Assembly (NCBI GenBank): GCA_016713175.1
Contig: JADJPQ010000024.1
Location: 1 to 15,894, forward strand
Source: Planctomycetota bacterium
GTDB taxonomy: Bacteria > Planctomycetota > UBA1135 > UBA2386
Length of the DNA stretch: 15,894 nt
Reading direction: 5' to 3'
Made by a program: the position numbers and the translations under genes
Notes under the pieces: generated by a model
What the model was told of the DNA's origin: nothing
The model's input: the letters and a program-made list of their open reading frames with translations, nothing else
The model's database searches: none
Shown: positions 15,616 to 15,894 of the stretch, piece after piece
Position numbering within the stretch: the first letter of the stretch is position 1
Layout: each line of letters starts with the position of its first letter

Positions 15616-15894
15616 GTGAGCAGTGGTGAAGGTGTGTGGGTTTTGGACGAGGACAACCTGCCGTTGATCTGGTTGTCGCCGATGCTGGCGGATCGGGAAG
15701 ACCTGGAGAAGGCGGCCGGCGACCTGATCGCGATGTACCACGGCGCGACGGAGGAGGACTTGAAGCGCAGCGCGGAGGAGGCGGAGGCGGCGCGGAAGCT
15801 GGCGGAGGCGGCGCGCGAGAAGGCGGTGGAGTTCCTGGCCGCGAACGCCGAGCGACTGGCGGCGGAGCGTGCGGCGATCGGCACGGCGCGCAGC
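15616..15894 (+). CDS. Divergent helical Ala/Glu-rich protein, GTG start (runs off the right edge)
   Basis: The only plus-strand gene in the window. The GTG at 15616 follows GAGGAG by 7 nt, and 93 codons stay open to the edge with G/C nearly always in third position, which is strong coding bias. The first ~35 residues (SSGEGVWVLDEDNLPLIWLS, then PMLADREDLEKAAGDLIAMY) look folded. From about residue 47 it becomes a long charged helix (EEDLKRSAEEAEAARKLAEA), probably a coiled coil. The frames on the other strand here give only Arg/Ser/Ala-rich shadows. Function is unknown. Facing terL it could be an accessory, regulatory or structural protein. Its C-terminus is outside the window. Confidence 0.75.
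   Translation, partial: MSSGEGVWVLDEDNLPLIWLSPMLADREDLEKAAGDLIAMYHGATEEDLKRSAEEAEAARKLAEAAREKAVEFLAANAERLAAERAAIGTARS

Noticed and set aside
15601..15741. Upstream extension of terL to the ATG at 15741
   Set aside because: The extra 47 residues are Arg/Gln-rich and lie opposite the well-supported GTG gene. The sensible N-terminus begins at MASKNSN.

Overview
This window reads as the virion-morphogenesis block of a short-tailed (podovirus-like) double-stranded DNA phage or prophage. The DNA is G+C-rich, with G/C strongly preferred at third codon positions, so the host is probably a high-GC bacterium. I cannot name the host. No integrase, replication, lysis or tRNA gene was recognised, so free phage and prophage cannot be told apart.

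Almost everything lies on the minus strand and is read from high to low coordinates as one tightly packed series: large terminase (15600-13930), a membrane-anchored coiled-coil protein (13908-13513), a short ORF and a Gly-rich protein separated only by an in-frame TAG (13510-13040), a small beta protein (13029-12742), portal (12738-10558), a 92-bp gap with a long hairpin, two small virion-type proteins (10465-10103 and 10099-9407), scaffold (9407-8175), major capsid protein (8171-6747), a 155-aa protein (6747-6280), a tandemly duplicated head-tail adaptor-like protein (6268-4877), a giant nozzle-like protein carrying two LamG-like domains (4874-319), and the N-terminus of a beta-helix tailspike-like protein running off the left edge (322-1). 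Gene junctions are mostly overlaps or gaps under 25 bp. The only gap of note is 10466-10557.

At the right edge a single plus-strand gene with a GTG start (15616 onward) diverges from the terminase with only 15 bp between the two start codons.

Together the genes supply a packaging motor (terminase, portal), a procapsid (scaffold, capsid protein), a connector and short tail (adaptor, nozzle) and a host-recognition device (LamG domains, tailspike). The most notable features are two LamG-like domains inserted in the nozzle-type protein, the internal duplication of the adaptor, a composite hairpin between portal and the downstream genes, the hidden divergent GTG gene facing a possibly leaderless terminase, two TAG codons that are each followed by an in-frame downstream ORF, and three single-base frame disruptions at G-runs (two compensating in portal, one near the nozzle C-terminus). 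The frame disruptions look more like homopolymer-length errors or recent mutations than programmed recoding. I did not find a clearly new defence or mobile system.
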